A DNA stretch of 64,000 nt. It comes from Erythrobacter sp047872805. Lineage in GTDB: Bacteria > Pseudomonadota > Alphaproteobacteria > Sphingomonadales > Sphingomonadaceae. Each line of letters starts with the position of its first letter. The stretch's first letter is position 1. The stretch lies in NCBI RefSeq assembly GCF_047872805.1, contig NZ_JBLQUK010000002.1:124001-188000 (forward strand), read 5' to 3'. The position numbers and the translations under genes were made by a program. The notes beneath the pieces are model-generated. The model was not told where the DNA came from. It worked only from the letters and a program-made list of their open reading frames with translations, and did no database searches. Positions 16,787 to 24,916 of the stretch are shown piece after piece.

Positions 16787-17899
16787 TCAACCCCAGGGCG
16801 TGACCAGATATTTCTCGCCGGTTTTCATCTGGCGGTAATCGGTGATCGCTGGCTTGGTCAGCATCTCTTCGAGATTGACCTTGGCTTTATAATGGCTGGC
16901 AAAGGTGGTGGTCAGATTTTGCTGCACGCGGGTGCGCATTTTCACCACGGTTTCCATTCCCGCCTTGGCGAGGAATGGGGTGAGCAGCCAGCCCGCAACC
17001 TGCCATTGCAGCCCGTAAGACGGAGTCAGGATGGTCGGGCCGAGATCGAGCCGCCCATACATATACATCTTCTTGTCCTGATTGGAGCCATAGCGCGAAT
17101 ATTCGCCCATCTGGCTGGAGGCGACCTGCTCCATCGCTTTCAGCACATGGTCGGTGTTCTGCCCGCCGCCAATCGGATCGAAGCCGAGGAACGCGCCAGT
17201 ATCTTTAATCGCGGCGCGCAATTGCGCCATGTAATCATCGTCTGATGAATTCACGACATGGGTCGCGCCCAGCGCTTTGAGCAGGTCCACATGATCCTGT
17301 TTGCGGACGATATTGACCAGCTGCATCCCATCTTCGAGGCAGATCTTGTTGAGCATCTGGCCAAGGTTGGACGCGGCGGCGAGGTGGATGATCGCGCTGT
17401 GGCCTTCCATCCGGGCGGTTTCGACAAAGCCCAGGGCGGTCATCGGATTGACGAAAGACGACGCGCCTTCCTCGGACGAATGATCGCCCAGCGGCAGGCA
17501 CATCTTCGCGTCGGCAATGGCATATTGGCTGAAGGCATGGCCGGGGACGCAGGCGACCCGCTTACCCAGCAGTGCTTTTGCCATGTCGCTGTCGCCGGTC
17601 GCGATCACTTCGCCCGCGCCTTCGTTACCGGCGGTGAGGCGCTGTCCGTGGCGGCCTTTTTGCCCTGAGAGAAAGGGTTCGGGCATCTGCGCGACGACCT
17701 TGCCGGGCGAATATTCGGCGGTTTCGAAATCGGCGGCGCTGGTCAGGATCGCCAGATCGCTGGGGTTGATCGGGGCGCCCTCCATGCGGACCAGCACCTG
17801 ATTACCGGTCGGGGTGGGGAACTGGCTTTCGGCCACTTCAAGCGTGAGTTTGCCGTCTGCGGTCAGCGTAGTGAAAAGCTGTTTTCCGGTGGTGGTCAT
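16787..17899 (-). CDS. Zinc-type alcohol dehydrogenase-like oxidoreductase
   Basis: A 370-residue protein of the medium-chain dehydrogenase/reductase superfamily (quinone oxidoreductase-like). It has the GroES-like N-terminal domain (VLVRMEGAPINPSDL, then GNEGAGEV) and a Rossmann domain (SAIIHLAAASNLGQMLNKIC). Catalytic zinc cysteines are not evident, so it is more likely NADPH-dependent and zinc-free. The substrate is not known. The ATG seven codons into the frame begins MTTTGKQLF, matching the family start. A REP-like repeat lies just upstream. Confidence 0.85.
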   Translation of the reverse strand: MTTTGKQLFTTLTADGKLTLEVAESQFPTPTGNQVLVRMEGAPINPSDLAILTSAADFETAEYSPGKVVAQMPEPFLSGQKGRHGQRLTAGNEGAGEVIATGDSDMAKALLGKRVACVPGHAFSQYAIADAKMCLPLGDHSSEEGASSFVNPMTALGFVETARMEGHSAIIHLAAASNLGQMLNKICLEDGMQLVNIVRKQDHVDLLKALGATHVVNSSDDDYMAQLRAAIKDTGAFLGFDPIGGGQNTDHVLKAMEQVASSQMGEYSRYGSNQDKKMYMYGRLDLGPTILTPSYGLQWQVAGWLLTPFLAKAGMETVVKMRTRVQQNLTTTFASHYKAKVNLEEMLTKPAITDYRQMKTGEKYLVTPWG

Positions 17900-17926
17900 T
17901 GGTCTTGAGTCTCCCATCTCGATTAG

Positions 17927-18004
17927 GTCATTGCGAGGAGCCGAAGGCGACGCGGCAATCCAGCGGGCCTTGGGACTGGATTGCTTCGCTACGCTCGCAA
18001 TGAC
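17927..18004. repeat. REP-like palindromic element, family 1 copy A
   Basis: The ends GTCATTGCGAG and CTCGCAATGAC form a perfect 11-base inverted repeat, with a second inner pair GGCAATCCAG/CTGGATTGC. The same element, with a different centre, lies inside the 5' part of pntB (63426). This copy is intergenic, between the dehydrogenase start and the truA end. Confidence 0.9.
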
Positions 18005-18027
18005 GAACTGGCTAGGGTGACGTTAGG

Positions 18028-18789
18028 TCAAGCATCGCCGGGATAGACTGCCTCTGCGAAATACAGCCCTTGCGGCGGGGCGTTCAGACCCAGCGCAGCG
18101 CGGTCTTTCGCGGCCAGCGCTTCTGTCAGTTGTTCGGGCGTCCTTGACCCGGAGCCGACCAGCATCAGGCAGCCAACCATCGAACGGACCTGATGGTGGA
18201 GGAAACTGCGCGCGGCGGCGTGGATATGCACTTCGGGGCCGAATTCGGTTTCGGCGTGCACCACATCCAGCCGGTCGAGCGTCTTGACCGGGTCCTTTGC
18301 CTGACAATGGGCGGAGCGGAAGGTGGTGAAATCGTGCAACCCGGTCAGCGTCTGTGCGGCGCGGTGCATAGCCTCGACATCGAGTTCAGGCGAAACCTGC
18401 CACACCCGGTCGCGCGCCAAGGTTGCCGGCGCGCGGCGATTGACGATCCGGTAGAGATAGCGCCGCCCGGTGCAGGAAAACCGCGCGTGCCAATCGTCAG
18501 CCACCACCTCGCAATGCGTGACCGCGATGGGTTCGGGGCGCAGGTGCGCGTTTACCGCCTCCATCAGGCGGAACGGGGCAATGTCCTTGGCCAGATCGAC
18601 ATGACCGCGCATCGCCAGCGCATGGACCCCCGCATCGGTGCGACCCGCGCAATGCAGCGCGGCCTCTTCACCAGTGATGCGGTGCAATGCCTCCTCGATG
18701 CTCTGTTGCACGCTGGGCCCGTGCTTCTGCCGTTGCAGCCCCTGAAACGGGGTGCCGTCAAATTCGAGGGTGAAGTCGAACCGGGTCAA
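18028..18789 (-). CDS. truA: tRNA pseudouridine synthase A TruA
   Basis: TruA makes pseudouridine at positions 38-40 of the tRNA anticodon arm. The 253-residue product has the catalytic GRTDAGVHAL with its aspartate, the early EFDGTPFQGLQRQ motif and the late RSFLHHQVRSMVG. It starts with TTG, whose last two bases are part of the fmt stop (TTGA), so it is coupled to fmt; no ATG suits the family start. The fmt-truA order is common in alphaproteobacteria. Confidence 0.95.
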   Translation of the reverse strand: MTRFDFTLEFDGTPFQGLQRQKHGPSVQQSIEEALHRITGEEAALHCAGRTDAGVHALAMRGHVDLAKDIAPFRLMEAVNAHLRPEPIAVTHCEVVADDWHARFSCTGRRYLYRIVNRRAPATLARDRVWQVSPELDVEAMHRAAQTLTGLHDFTTFRSAHCQAKDPVKTLDRLDVVHAETEFGPEVHIHAAARSFLHHQVRSMVGCLMLVGSGSRTPEQLTEALAAKDRAALGLNAPPQGLYFAEAVYPGDA

Positions 18790-19691
18790 GACAGGATCGC
18801 CCCCGCTGTCACCCGATTGCCGCGCAGGAAATCGCTGCGATCCAGCGCCGGTCTGCCCGCGCGTTGCAGGCGCAAGGGACGCAGCGCCCCGGTGCCGCAG
18901 GCGATGGTGAGATCGCCATCCAGCACCTCACCCGGCGCGCCGGACCCTTCGGCCGGTTCGGCCAGCAGCAGCTTCACTCTTTCGCCGTCAATTTCGAACC
19001 AAGCACCGGGGAAGGGGGCGAGGCCGCGCACTTTGCATTCGATCACCTCGGCAGGCTCGCTCCAGTCGATGCGCGCCTCAGCCTTGTCGATCTTGGGCGC
19101 ATAGAGCGCCGCTGCATTGTCCTGCGCAATCGGTGCGAAGGCGGGCAGATCGGCCAGCACCTCCACCACCGCCGCCGCACCCAGCTTCGCCAGTTCCTCC
19201 GTCAGCTCGCCGGTCGTCTTGCGCGCCACCGCGGTCCGAACCACACGCAGCATCGCCCCGGTGTCCAGTCCCGCCTCCATCTGCATGATCGTCACGCCTG
19301 TCTCCGCATCGCCCGCCATCACCGCGCGGTGGATCGGCGCTGCCCCGCGCCAACGCGGCAGGATCGAGGCGTGGATATTGATGCAGCCATATGCGGGCGC
19401 ATCCAAAACCGCTTGCGGCAGGATCAGGCCATAGGCCGCGACCACCGCGACATCGGCATTCAGCGCGGCAAACTCCGCCTGCGTCTCTGTATGGCGCAGG
19501 CTTTTGGGCGTGCGCACCGCCAGCCCCAGCTCCTCCGCCTTGGCCTGCACGGGGGAGGGGTGCAGCTGCTTGCCCCGGCCCGAACGGCTCGGCGGCTGCG
19601 AGTAAACGCAGGCGATCTCGTGCCCCGCCTCAAACAGAGCGACCAGCGCAGGCACCGCAAAATCGGGTGTTCCCATGAACACTATTTTCAT
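18786..19691 (-). CDS. fmt: Methionyl-tRNA formyltransferase Fmt
   Basis: Fmt adds a formyl group from 10-formyl-THF to initiator Met-tRNA. The 301-residue product starts MKIVFMGTPDFAVPAL. It has INIHASILPRWRGAAPI with the conserved Asn-His of the active site and the C-terminal OB-like domain. A start four codons upstream (MRPK) is also possible; both lack a good Shine-Dalgarno. The truA gene follows with an overlapping start, and def lies about 1 kb away on the other strand, which fits the usual formylation/deformylation cluster. The 5' end faces recR divergently. Confidence 0.95.
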   Translation of the reverse strand: MKIVFMGTPDFAVPALVALFEAGHEIACVYSQPPSRSGRGKQLHPSPVQAKAEELGLAVRTPKSLRHTETQAEFAALNADVAVVAAYGLILPQAVLDAPAYGCINIHASILPRWRGAAPIHRAVMAGDAETGVTIMQMEAGLDTGAMLRVVRTAVARKTTGELTEELAKLGAAAVVEVLADLPAFAPIAQDNAAALYAPKIDKAEARIDWSEPAEVIECKVRGLAPFPGAWFEIDGERVKLLLAEPAEGSGAPGEVLDGDLTIACGTGALRPLRLQRAGRPALDRSDFLRGNRVTAGAILS

Positions 19692-19755
19692 TTTTGGGCG
19701 CATGATTTCGGCTTGGCCCTTTCTTGGCTTTGCGCCAGCCCCTATCTCTCCCCCC

Positions 19756-20352
19756 ATGGCATCGCAAGAGATCGAAGCGCTTTCCGGCGCTCTGGCCCGG
19801 CTACCCGGCCTTGGACCGCGCAGCGCGCGCCGGGCGGTGCTGTGGCTCGTCAAGAACCGCGAATCCGCGCTGCCCGCGCTGCTCGAATCGCTCGCCGCCG
19901 TGTCGGAAACTCTGCTTGAATGCGCGACCTGCGGCAATGTCGATACGCGCGACCCCTGCGGCATTTGCGCCGATCCGCGCCGTGATGCGCGCGCGCTGTG
20001 CGTGGTGGAGGATGTCGCGGACCTTTGGGCGCTGGACCGCGCGCGGCTGTTTCCGGGTCGCTATCACGTGCTCGGCGGCAAGCTGTCGGCGCTCGACGGG
20101 ATCGGGCCGGAAGACCTCAACATCGCATCCCTGATGGAGCGTGTATCCCAAGGCGACGTCGATGAAGTGGTGCTGGCGATGAACGCCACATTGGAAGGGC
20201 AAACCACCGCGCATTACCTTGCCGAACGGCTCGCCGAACATGCGGTGCGCATCACGCAGCTTGCCCATGGGTTGCCTGTCGGCGGAGAGCTGGACTATCT
20301 CGACGAGGGCACGCTGGCGCAGGCATTGCGCGCACGACGTCCAATGGAATGA
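19756..20352 (+). CDS. recR: Recombination protein RecR
   Basis: RecR acts with RecF and RecO to load RecA at single-strand gaps. The 198-residue product has the helix-hairpin-helix LPGLGPRSARRAVLWL, the zinc finger CATCGNVDTRDPCGIC and the Toprim start CVVEDVADLWALDR. The ATG is preceded by a run of C and no purine-rich Shine-Dalgarno, so it may be leaderless or start further upstream at one of two in-frame ATGs. It is divergent from fmt. No dnaX or ybaB is adjacent here. Confidence 0.95.
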   Translation: MASQEIEALSGALARLPGLGPRSARRAVLWLVKNRESALPALLESLAAVSETLLECATCGNVDTRDPCGICADPRRDARALCVVEDVADLWALDRARLFPGRYHVLGGKLSALDGIGPEDLNIASLMERVSQGDVDEVVLAMNATLEGQTTAHYLAERLAEHAVRITQLAHGLPVGGELDYLDEGTLAQALRARRPME

Positions 20353-20368
20353 TGCGCCAAAAGCCCGG

Positions 20369-20770
20369 TTAAGGCGCTATCCCGTCGGCAAGAATGATGC
20401 GCGAATTGGCGTTATCTGTTCGGAGCGGCTTGATCGCCTGATATTCCGCCGAATTCCAGAATTCGAGCAGCCGCGCATGGTCGGGAAACTCAATCACGAC
20501 GAGCCTGCCCTCGATCGGGCGACCTTCAGGCACTTCGTTTTCACCGGCGCGCACGATATACCGTCCGCCATATTCCGCGATCAAGGGAGCAGCCGCCTCC
20601 ATATAGGCCGGATATTCGTCAGGGTTGGTCACTTCGACCTCGGCAATCAGGTAGGCTGGTCTATTGGCCTGATCTTGCAGCGCGTCGGGGCTATCAGGGG
20701 CCTCTGAACAGCTGACGATGCCAAGGCACACGGCAAGACCAAGTATGGCCCTGCAAGATTTTCCAAACAT
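20369..20770 (-). CDS. DUF1330 domain lipoprotein
   Basis: A 133-residue exported protein with a signal ending in a lipobox-like IVSC (Cys21). One DUF1330 domain follows (PAYLIAEVEVTNPDEYPAY, then GGRYIVRAGE and VVIEFPDHARLLEFWNS), a ferredoxin-like dimeric fold of unknown role. AAGGGAAAAAGCA precedes the ATG. Most DUF1330 proteins are cytoplasmic, so a lipoprotein form is a little unusual. It lies divergent from def, 66 bases away. Confidence 0.85.
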   Translation of the reverse strand: MFGKSCRAILGLAVCLGIVSCSEAPDSPDALQDQANRPAYLIAEVEVTNPDEYPAYMEAAAPLIAEYGGRYIVRAGENEVPEGRPIEGRLVVIEFPDHARLLEFWNSAEYQAIKPLRTDNANSRIILADGIAP

Positions 20771-20836
20771 TGCTTTTTCCCTTTTGCGATTTCGAGATAA
20801 CTTGAAAGCCGGTCGCGAACAACATATTTGCCGGGC

Positions 20837-21409
20837 ATGGCTATCCTTGAAATCCTCGAAGTGCCGGACCCCCGGCTCAAAATCGTGTCCAGTCCCGTCG
20901 CACCGGACGAATTTGACGACGATCTGAAACAGCTGGCCGCGGATATGCTGGAAACGATGTATGACGCCCCCGGCATCGGGCTTGCGGCGATTCAGGTCGG
21001 CGTGCCCAAACGTTTGCTGGTGATCGATCTGCAACCCGAAGACCCCGATGCAGAACCAGTAGCCTGTGATCACGACGGGCACAGCCACACCCATCCCGCA
21101 ACCAAGCGCGAGCCGCGGGTGTTCGTGAACCCGGTGATCGTCGATCCGGCGGAGGAATACACGACCTTCAACGAAGGCTGCCTGTCGGTCCCCGAAATCT
21201 ATGCCGATGTGGACCGCCCCGCGACCTGCACCGTCCGGTATCAGGATCTCGATGGCAAGGCGCACGAGGAACATCTCGAAGGGCTGCTGGCGACCTGCCT
21301 CCAGCATGAAATGGACCACCTCGAAGGGATCCTGTTCATCGACCATTTGTCGCGGCTGAAACGCCAGATGGCGCTGAAGAAGCTGAAGAAGATACGGCAA
21401 GCGGCGTAG
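20837..21409 (+). CDS. def: Peptide deformylase Def
   Basis: Def removes the formyl group from new proteins, using a ferrous or other metal ion. All three motifs are present in 190 residues: GIGLAAIQVG, EGCLSVP and QHEMDHLEG, which give the Cys and two His metal ligands. An insertion between motifs 1 and 2 carries several histidines (CDHDGHSHTH); this is not in the E. coli enzyme and could add a metal site. It starts MAILEILEVPDPRLK. A structured three-hairpin repeat begins 10 bases after the stop. Confidence 0.96.
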   Translation: MAILEILEVPDPRLKIVSSPVAPDEFDDDLKQLAADMLETMYDAPGIGLAAIQVGVPKRLLVIDLQPEDPDAEPVACDHDGHSHTHPATKREPRVFVNPVIVDPAEEYTTFNEGCLSVPEIYADVDRPATCTVRYQDLDGKAHEEHLEGLLATCLQHEMDHLEGILFIDHLSRLKRQMALKKLKKIRQAA

Positions 21410-21418
21410 TTTCTTTTG

Positions 21419-21499
21419 CGAAGGCGCATCCGCGCCTTCGTCCTCGCTAGACGCGCAGCAAAGCTGCGCCCGCTGCGGGCGGGCAGTCGCCCTTGCGGC
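21419..21499 (+). repeat. Three-hairpin element, family 2 copy A
   Basis: Directly after def: a 9-bp hairpin (CGAAGGCGC with loop ATCC), then TCCTCG, a second hairpin GCGCAGC-AAA-GCTGCGC, and a third part of 27 bases that includes GGGCG...CGCCC. The third part is identical to bases 38929-38955 on the other strand. The first hairpin could also serve as the def terminator, though no T-run follows. Confidence 0.8.
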
Positions 21500-21527
21500 G
21501 CTGCTCACCGACTTCCCTCATCCCGTC

Positions 21528-21547
21528 ATTCCAGCGAAAGCTGGAAT
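21528..21547. repeat. Short palindrome ATTCCAGC-GAAA-GCTGGAAT
   Basis: An 8-bp perfect stem with a GAAA tetraloop between def and rmuC. I recall this sequence as a widespread dispersed repeat in proteobacterial genomes. No second copy was seen in the window. Confidence 0.7.
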
Positions 21548-21589
21548 CCAGAGCAATAATCGGTCGAAAAGCGCAATCAAAGCACTGGC

Positions 21590-21604
21590 GTTCCCTATAC
21601 GTTC
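21590..21604 (+). promoter_or_regulatory. Predicted LexA (SOS) box of rmuC
   Basis: GTTC-CCTATAC-GTTC matches the alphaproteobacterial LexA consensus exactly. It ends 16 bases before the rmuC ATG, next to a TATAAG sequence that could be its -10 element. rmuC (yigN) is a member of the LexA regulon in several alphaproteobacteria. Confidence 0.75.
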
Positions 21605-21620
21605 CGTATAAGCTCCCGCT

Positions 21621-23039
21621 ATGGAACAAATGATTCTCCTCCTCATCACCCTTGTTGCCGGCCTTGCTTTGGGCGGTGTCGCTGCCTGGTTCTTTGCCTC
21701 GCGGCCGGTCGCCGATCTGCGAGAACGGCTGGCTGAGCGCGAGGGTGAGGCGCGGGCGCTGGACGAGAAATTCCGCAAGGCGGTGACCGAACTTGCGACC
21801 ATGTCTGAGCGTGCTGCCGGGGCCGATGAACTGGCGGCAAAGCTGGAACAGGCGCGCATGGAAAACGCCGATTTCCGCGCCGAACGCGCCGGGTTTGCCG
21901 AACAGAAACGCCTGCTCGAAGAATCGCGCGAAAAACTGCTCAAGGAGTTTGAAAACACCGGTGCGGCGGTGCTGGGCAAGGCGCAGGAGGCGTTTCTGCG
22001 CCGCGCAGAGGAACGCTTCAAGCAATCCGAGGAAACCGGCGAGGCCAAGATCAAGGCGCTGTTGTCGCCCGTGGGCGAAAAGCTCGCCTCTTACGAAAAG
22101 CAGGTGAATGAGCTGGAGGCCAAGCGCACCGACGCGTTCGGGCAATTGAACGGCCTGATCCAGTCGATGCGCGAAGGGCAGGAGGAAGTCCGGCGCGAGG
22201 CACAGCGGCTTGGCAATTCGCTCACCAACGCGCCCAAGGCGCGCGGGCGCTGGGGCGAGCGGGCGCTGCAAAATGTGCTCGAACAATGCGGGTTGGCCGA
22301 GCACACCGATTTCCACCTCGAACAATCGACCGATGGCGATGGCGGGCGGCTGCGGCCCGATGCGATCGTCAATGTGCCGGGTCAAAAGAAGCTGGTGATC
22401 GACGCCAAGGTGTCCCTGAACGCCTATCAGGCTGCGTTTGAGGCTGACAATGAAGACGAGCGCAAACGCCATCTCGACCTGCACACCAAATCCATGCGCA
22501 ACCACGTCCAGACTTTGGGATCGAAAAACTATCAGAGCCAGTTTGATGATGCGCCCGATTATGTCGTGATGTTCGTACCGGGTGAACATTTCGTCGCCGC
22601 TGCATTGGAACATGACCCGGAGCTTTGGGATTTCGCGTTCCGCAACAAGGTGCTGCTGGCGACCCCGACCAATCTGGTCGCCATTGCGCGCACCGTTGCG
22701 CAGGTCTGGCGGCAGGACAAGATGGCCGCCGAAGCGCAGGAAATTGGCAGGATCGGCGCGGAATTGTATGACCGGCTGCGGGTTGCCGCGGAGCATATGA
22801 AGCGCGTTGGCGGCGGCCTTGAAACCGCAGTCAGCAATTACAACAAGTTCGTCGGCAGCTTTGAACGCAACGTGCTGTCGTCGGGCAAACGCCTCGCTGA
22901 CAAGGGCATCGAAATCGGCAAGCGTGAGATCGAGGAAGTGCCGCTGGTCGAAAGCGCCCCGCGCTACAACGGCGGCGATGCGGCGGGGGTGGACGCGGAA
23001 TATCCCGCGCTCGAACCTCGCAAGGATGCGGCGGAATAG
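21621..23039 (+). CDS. rmuC: DNA recombination protein RmuC
   Basis: RmuC is a membrane-anchored, nuclease-like protein that limits inversions at short repeats. The 472-residue product has a single N-terminal transmembrane helix (1-26) and a long charged coiled coil (about 30-165). The RmuC domain follows, with ARGRWGERALQNVLEQCGL, DAIVNVPGQKKLVIDAKVSL and DYVVMFVPGEHF, the last two holding the PD-(D/E)xK-like residues. A LexA box sits directly upstream, so it should be induced by DNA damage. It appears to be monocistronic. Confidence 0.95.
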   Translation: MEQMILLLITLVAGLALGGVAAWFFASRPVADLRERLAEREGEARALDEKFRKAVTELATMSERAAGADELAAKLEQARMENADFRAERAGFAEQKRLLEESREKLLKEFENTGAAVLGKAQEAFLRRAEERFKQSEETGEAKIKALLSPVGEKLASYEKQVNELEAKRTDAFGQLNGLIQSMREGQEEVRREAQRLGNSLTNAPKARGRWGERALQNVLEQCGLAEHTDFHLEQSTDGDGGRLRPDAIVNVPGQKKLVIDAKVSLNAYQAAFEADNEDERKRHLDLHTKSMRNHVQTLGSKNYQSQFDDAPDYVVMFVPGEHFVAAALEHDPELWDFAFRNKVLLATPTNLVAIARTVAQVWRQDKMAAEAQEIGRIGAELYDRLRVAAEHMKRVGGGLETAVSNYNKFVGSFERNVLSSGKRLADKGIEIGKREIEEVPLVESAPRYNGGDAAGVDAEYPALEPRKDAAE

Positions 23040-23161
23040 CCACTCGCGATTTTCCTACAGCGACGCTTTATGCTTTGGTGGGCGCGGCTCTTTCCCATTG
23101 TCGTCCGCGCCGCGTTGCGCATTATTGCCCGCATCGCAGAACCGCCATGGAACGCCGTTTT

Positions 23162-23261
23162 TGTTGGAAAAGTGTCAAGCGCCGAATTTGGGCGTAAAGC
23201 TCTGAAATAAAGGTAAAAAAGGCTGAAAAACCCGCTTGACACATTGTCCAATGTGTCAAGC
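23162..23261. repeat. GCTTGACAC palindromic element, family 3 copy A
   Basis: A 100-base intergenic element. It has a single GTGTCAAGC unit at 23172 preceded by TGTTGGA, an AT-rich middle with CTCTGAAATAA, then a 28-base palindrome (13-bp perfect arms GCTTGACACATTG, 2-base centre). A second copy in the mirrored layout lies at 31686. It sits between the ends of rmuC and the methyltransferase gene. Confidence 0.85.
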
Positions 23262-23280
23262 AAACCGGAACTGCAGCCAG

Positions 23281-24084
23281 TCAGCTATCAAGCGCCGCCA
23301 GCACTTCATAGGCCAGCACCGCGCCCGCCACAGCGGCGTTGAGCGAATCGGCGCGGCCTTTCATCGGCATGGTGACGCGCAGGTCGCATTCCGCCTCATA
23401 GGCGTCGGGCAGCCCCTGCGATTCGTTGCCCACCAGCAGGAAACACGGCGCAGCATAGGGCGCGGCGCGATAGGGCACCGCATCCCTCAGGGAGGCCGCA
23501 ACCAATTGACCCGGTTCGCACCTTAGCCATGGCAAAAACTCCTCCCACCGCGCCTGCGCCAGCGCCACTGTGAACAGCGCCCCCATGCTCGCGCGCACCG
23601 CCTCCGCGCTGAACGGATCGGCGCAATCGTCGATCAGGATCAACCCGCCCGCGCCCACCGCATCGCAGCTCCTCAGCATCGTGCCAAGATTGCCCGGATC
23701 GCGCAGGTCCTGCGCCACCAACCAGATCGGCGCGGCGCTGCGATCAAGCTGCGCGAGTCCGGTTGCGAATTCGTCAAACAGGCCAATCACGCTCTGCGAA
23801 TTGCTCTTGCCGGTGATTTTTGAAAGAATATCGGGGGTGGTGGTCAGGATTTCGCCGCCCGCCGCCGCAACCTCTGCCTCCAGCCGATCGAGCAATTCGT
23901 GCCGTTCGCGCCCCTCGGCCATCACCAGTTCGCGCGGCAAGTAACCGCTGCTGCGCGCATCCTCCAGCAGCCGCAAACCCTCGACCAGAAACTGCCCGGT
24001 GCGCTTGCGGTGCTTCTTGTCGCGCAAAGAGCGCAGATATTTGACCGTGGGGTTGGAAAAACCGGTGATGTGTTTGCGCGTCAT
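23281..24084 (-). CDS. SpoU/TrmH-family RNA 2'-O-methyltransferase
   Basis: A 267-residue SAM-dependent ribose methyltransferase. The N-terminal L30e-like substrate domain (KKHRKRTGQFLVEGLRLLEDA) is followed by the knotted SPOUT domain. Its three motifs are DPGNLGTMLRSCDAVG, LLVGNESQGLPD and ADSLNAAVAGAVLAYE. It could be an RlmB-like 23S or a tRNA methylase; the sequence does not decide. The start at MTRKHITGFSNP gives the family N terminus. A longer TTG start would overlap ptsH by 14 bases. It is last in the run that begins at chvI and may share its transcript. Confidence 0.9.
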   Translation of the reverse strand: MTRKHITGFSNPTVKYLRSLRDKKHRKRTGQFLVEGLRLLEDARSSGYLPRELVMAEGRERHELLDRLEAEVAAAGGEILTTTPDILSKITGKSNSQSVIGLFDEFATGLAQLDRSAAPIWLVAQDLRDPGNLGTMLRSCDAVGAGGLILIDDCADPFSAEAVRASMGALFTVALAQARWEEFLPWLRCEPGQLVAASLRDAVPYRAAPYAAPCFLLVGNESQGLPDAYEAECDLRVTMPMKGRADSLNAAVAGAVLAYEVLAALDS

Positions 24085-24106
24085 GCGGATTATGGCCTGG
24101 CCAAAT

Positions 24107-24385
24107 TCACTCTTCGCCAAAGCCGTTTTCGACCAGCGCCGCGAGTTCCGCCATGACCGCCTGCGCGCCTTCGCCGCTGACGATCAGGTCGACCGTATGT
24201 CCCTTTGCCGCGCCCAGCATCATCAGCCCGAGGATCGAACCGCCTGCCGCCTCGTTCCCGTCTTTCGCCACGCGCACCTGTGTTCCTTCGGGCAAAGCCG
24301 CCACAGCGCCCACGAATTTGGCGCTGGCGCGCGCATGCAGCCCGCGTTTGTTGACGATGGTGACGGTTTGACGAATTTCGCTCAT
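24107..24385 (-). CDS. ptsH: Phosphocarrier protein HPr
   Basis: HPr passes phosphate from Enzyme I to EIIA proteins. In 92 residues it has the phospho-His site GLHARAS (His17) and the regulatory serine site GGSILGLMML (Ser50), the target of HPr kinase, whose gene lies 1.5 kb upstream. No Enzyme I or sugar permease gene is nearby, so this HPr probably serves regulation rather than sugar uptake. It starts 9 bases after the EIIA stop. Confidence 0.95.
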   Translation of the reverse strand: MSEIRQTVTIVNKRGLHARASAKFVGAVAALPEGTQVRVAKDGNEAAGGSILGLMMLGAAKGHTVDLIVSGEGAQAVMAELAALVENGFGEE

Positions 24386-24394
24386 CGGCGGGCT

Positions 24395-24826
24395 CTAGCT
24401 CCCGCCGCTGGCGCTGCGCGGCGCGGCGGCATTGCCGAGCAGCTCGCTCGCCACGGTGATGTAATTTCGGCCCGCAGTCTGCGCGGCTTCGACTGCGCTG
24501 ACGACGTCCATCACCTTGCGCGCCCCGGCCAGCCGGATGAGCATCGGTAGATTGATCCCGGCAATCACTTCAACCCGGCCCGCGTCAAGCAGCGAGATGG
24601 CGAGATTTGAAGGAGTGCCGCCGAACAGATCGGTCAGGATGATGACCCCGCTGCCGGCATCCACCGCACCAATCGCATCGGCAATGTCGGCGCGGCGTTG
24701 CTCCATATCGTCACTGGGGCCGATGCAAACCGTCGCAATGCCCGTTTGCGGGCCAACGACATGTTCCATGGCTTCGACGAATTGGTCGGCGAGGCCGCCA
24801 TGAGTAACGAGGATCAAACCGATCAT
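24395..24826 (-). CDS. PTS EIIA component, mannose family
   Basis: A 143-residue EIIA of the mannose/fructose type, starting MIGLILVTHGGLA with the phospho-accepting His9. LTDLFGGTPSNLA and GINLPMLIRLA are the other family motifs. It carries only the IIA domain, with no IIB attached and no IIC/IID genes nearby, as in the regulatory EIIA-Man of alphaproteobacteria. The upstream 17 codons of the frame were excluded because the family starts at MIGL. It lies between rapZ and ptsH in the same direction. Confidence 0.92.
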   Translation of the reverse strand: MIGLILVTHGGLADQFVEAMEHVVGPQTGIATVCIGPSDDMEQRRADIADAIGAVDAGSGVIILTDLFGGTPSNLAISLLDAGRVEVIAGINLPMLIRLAGARKVMDVVSAVEAAQTAGRNYITVASELLGNAAAPRSASGGS

Positions 24827-24916
24827 ATGCGAATTCAATCCAATAGCGCCGCGTGGCCCGTTTCGATTTTCCGACAAGGGTTCGGCATATCCTCAAACTT
24901 GCGTCTTTGCCGGGTG

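Noticed and set aside
23070..23210. 46-codon plus-strand frame with a hydrophobic start in the rmuC gap
   Set aside because: No ribosome-binding site, and it runs into the family 3 repeat.
22964..23263. 99-codon minus-strand frame after rmuC
   Set aside because: Starts within the family 3 palindrome and overlaps the rmuC end; likely noncoding.
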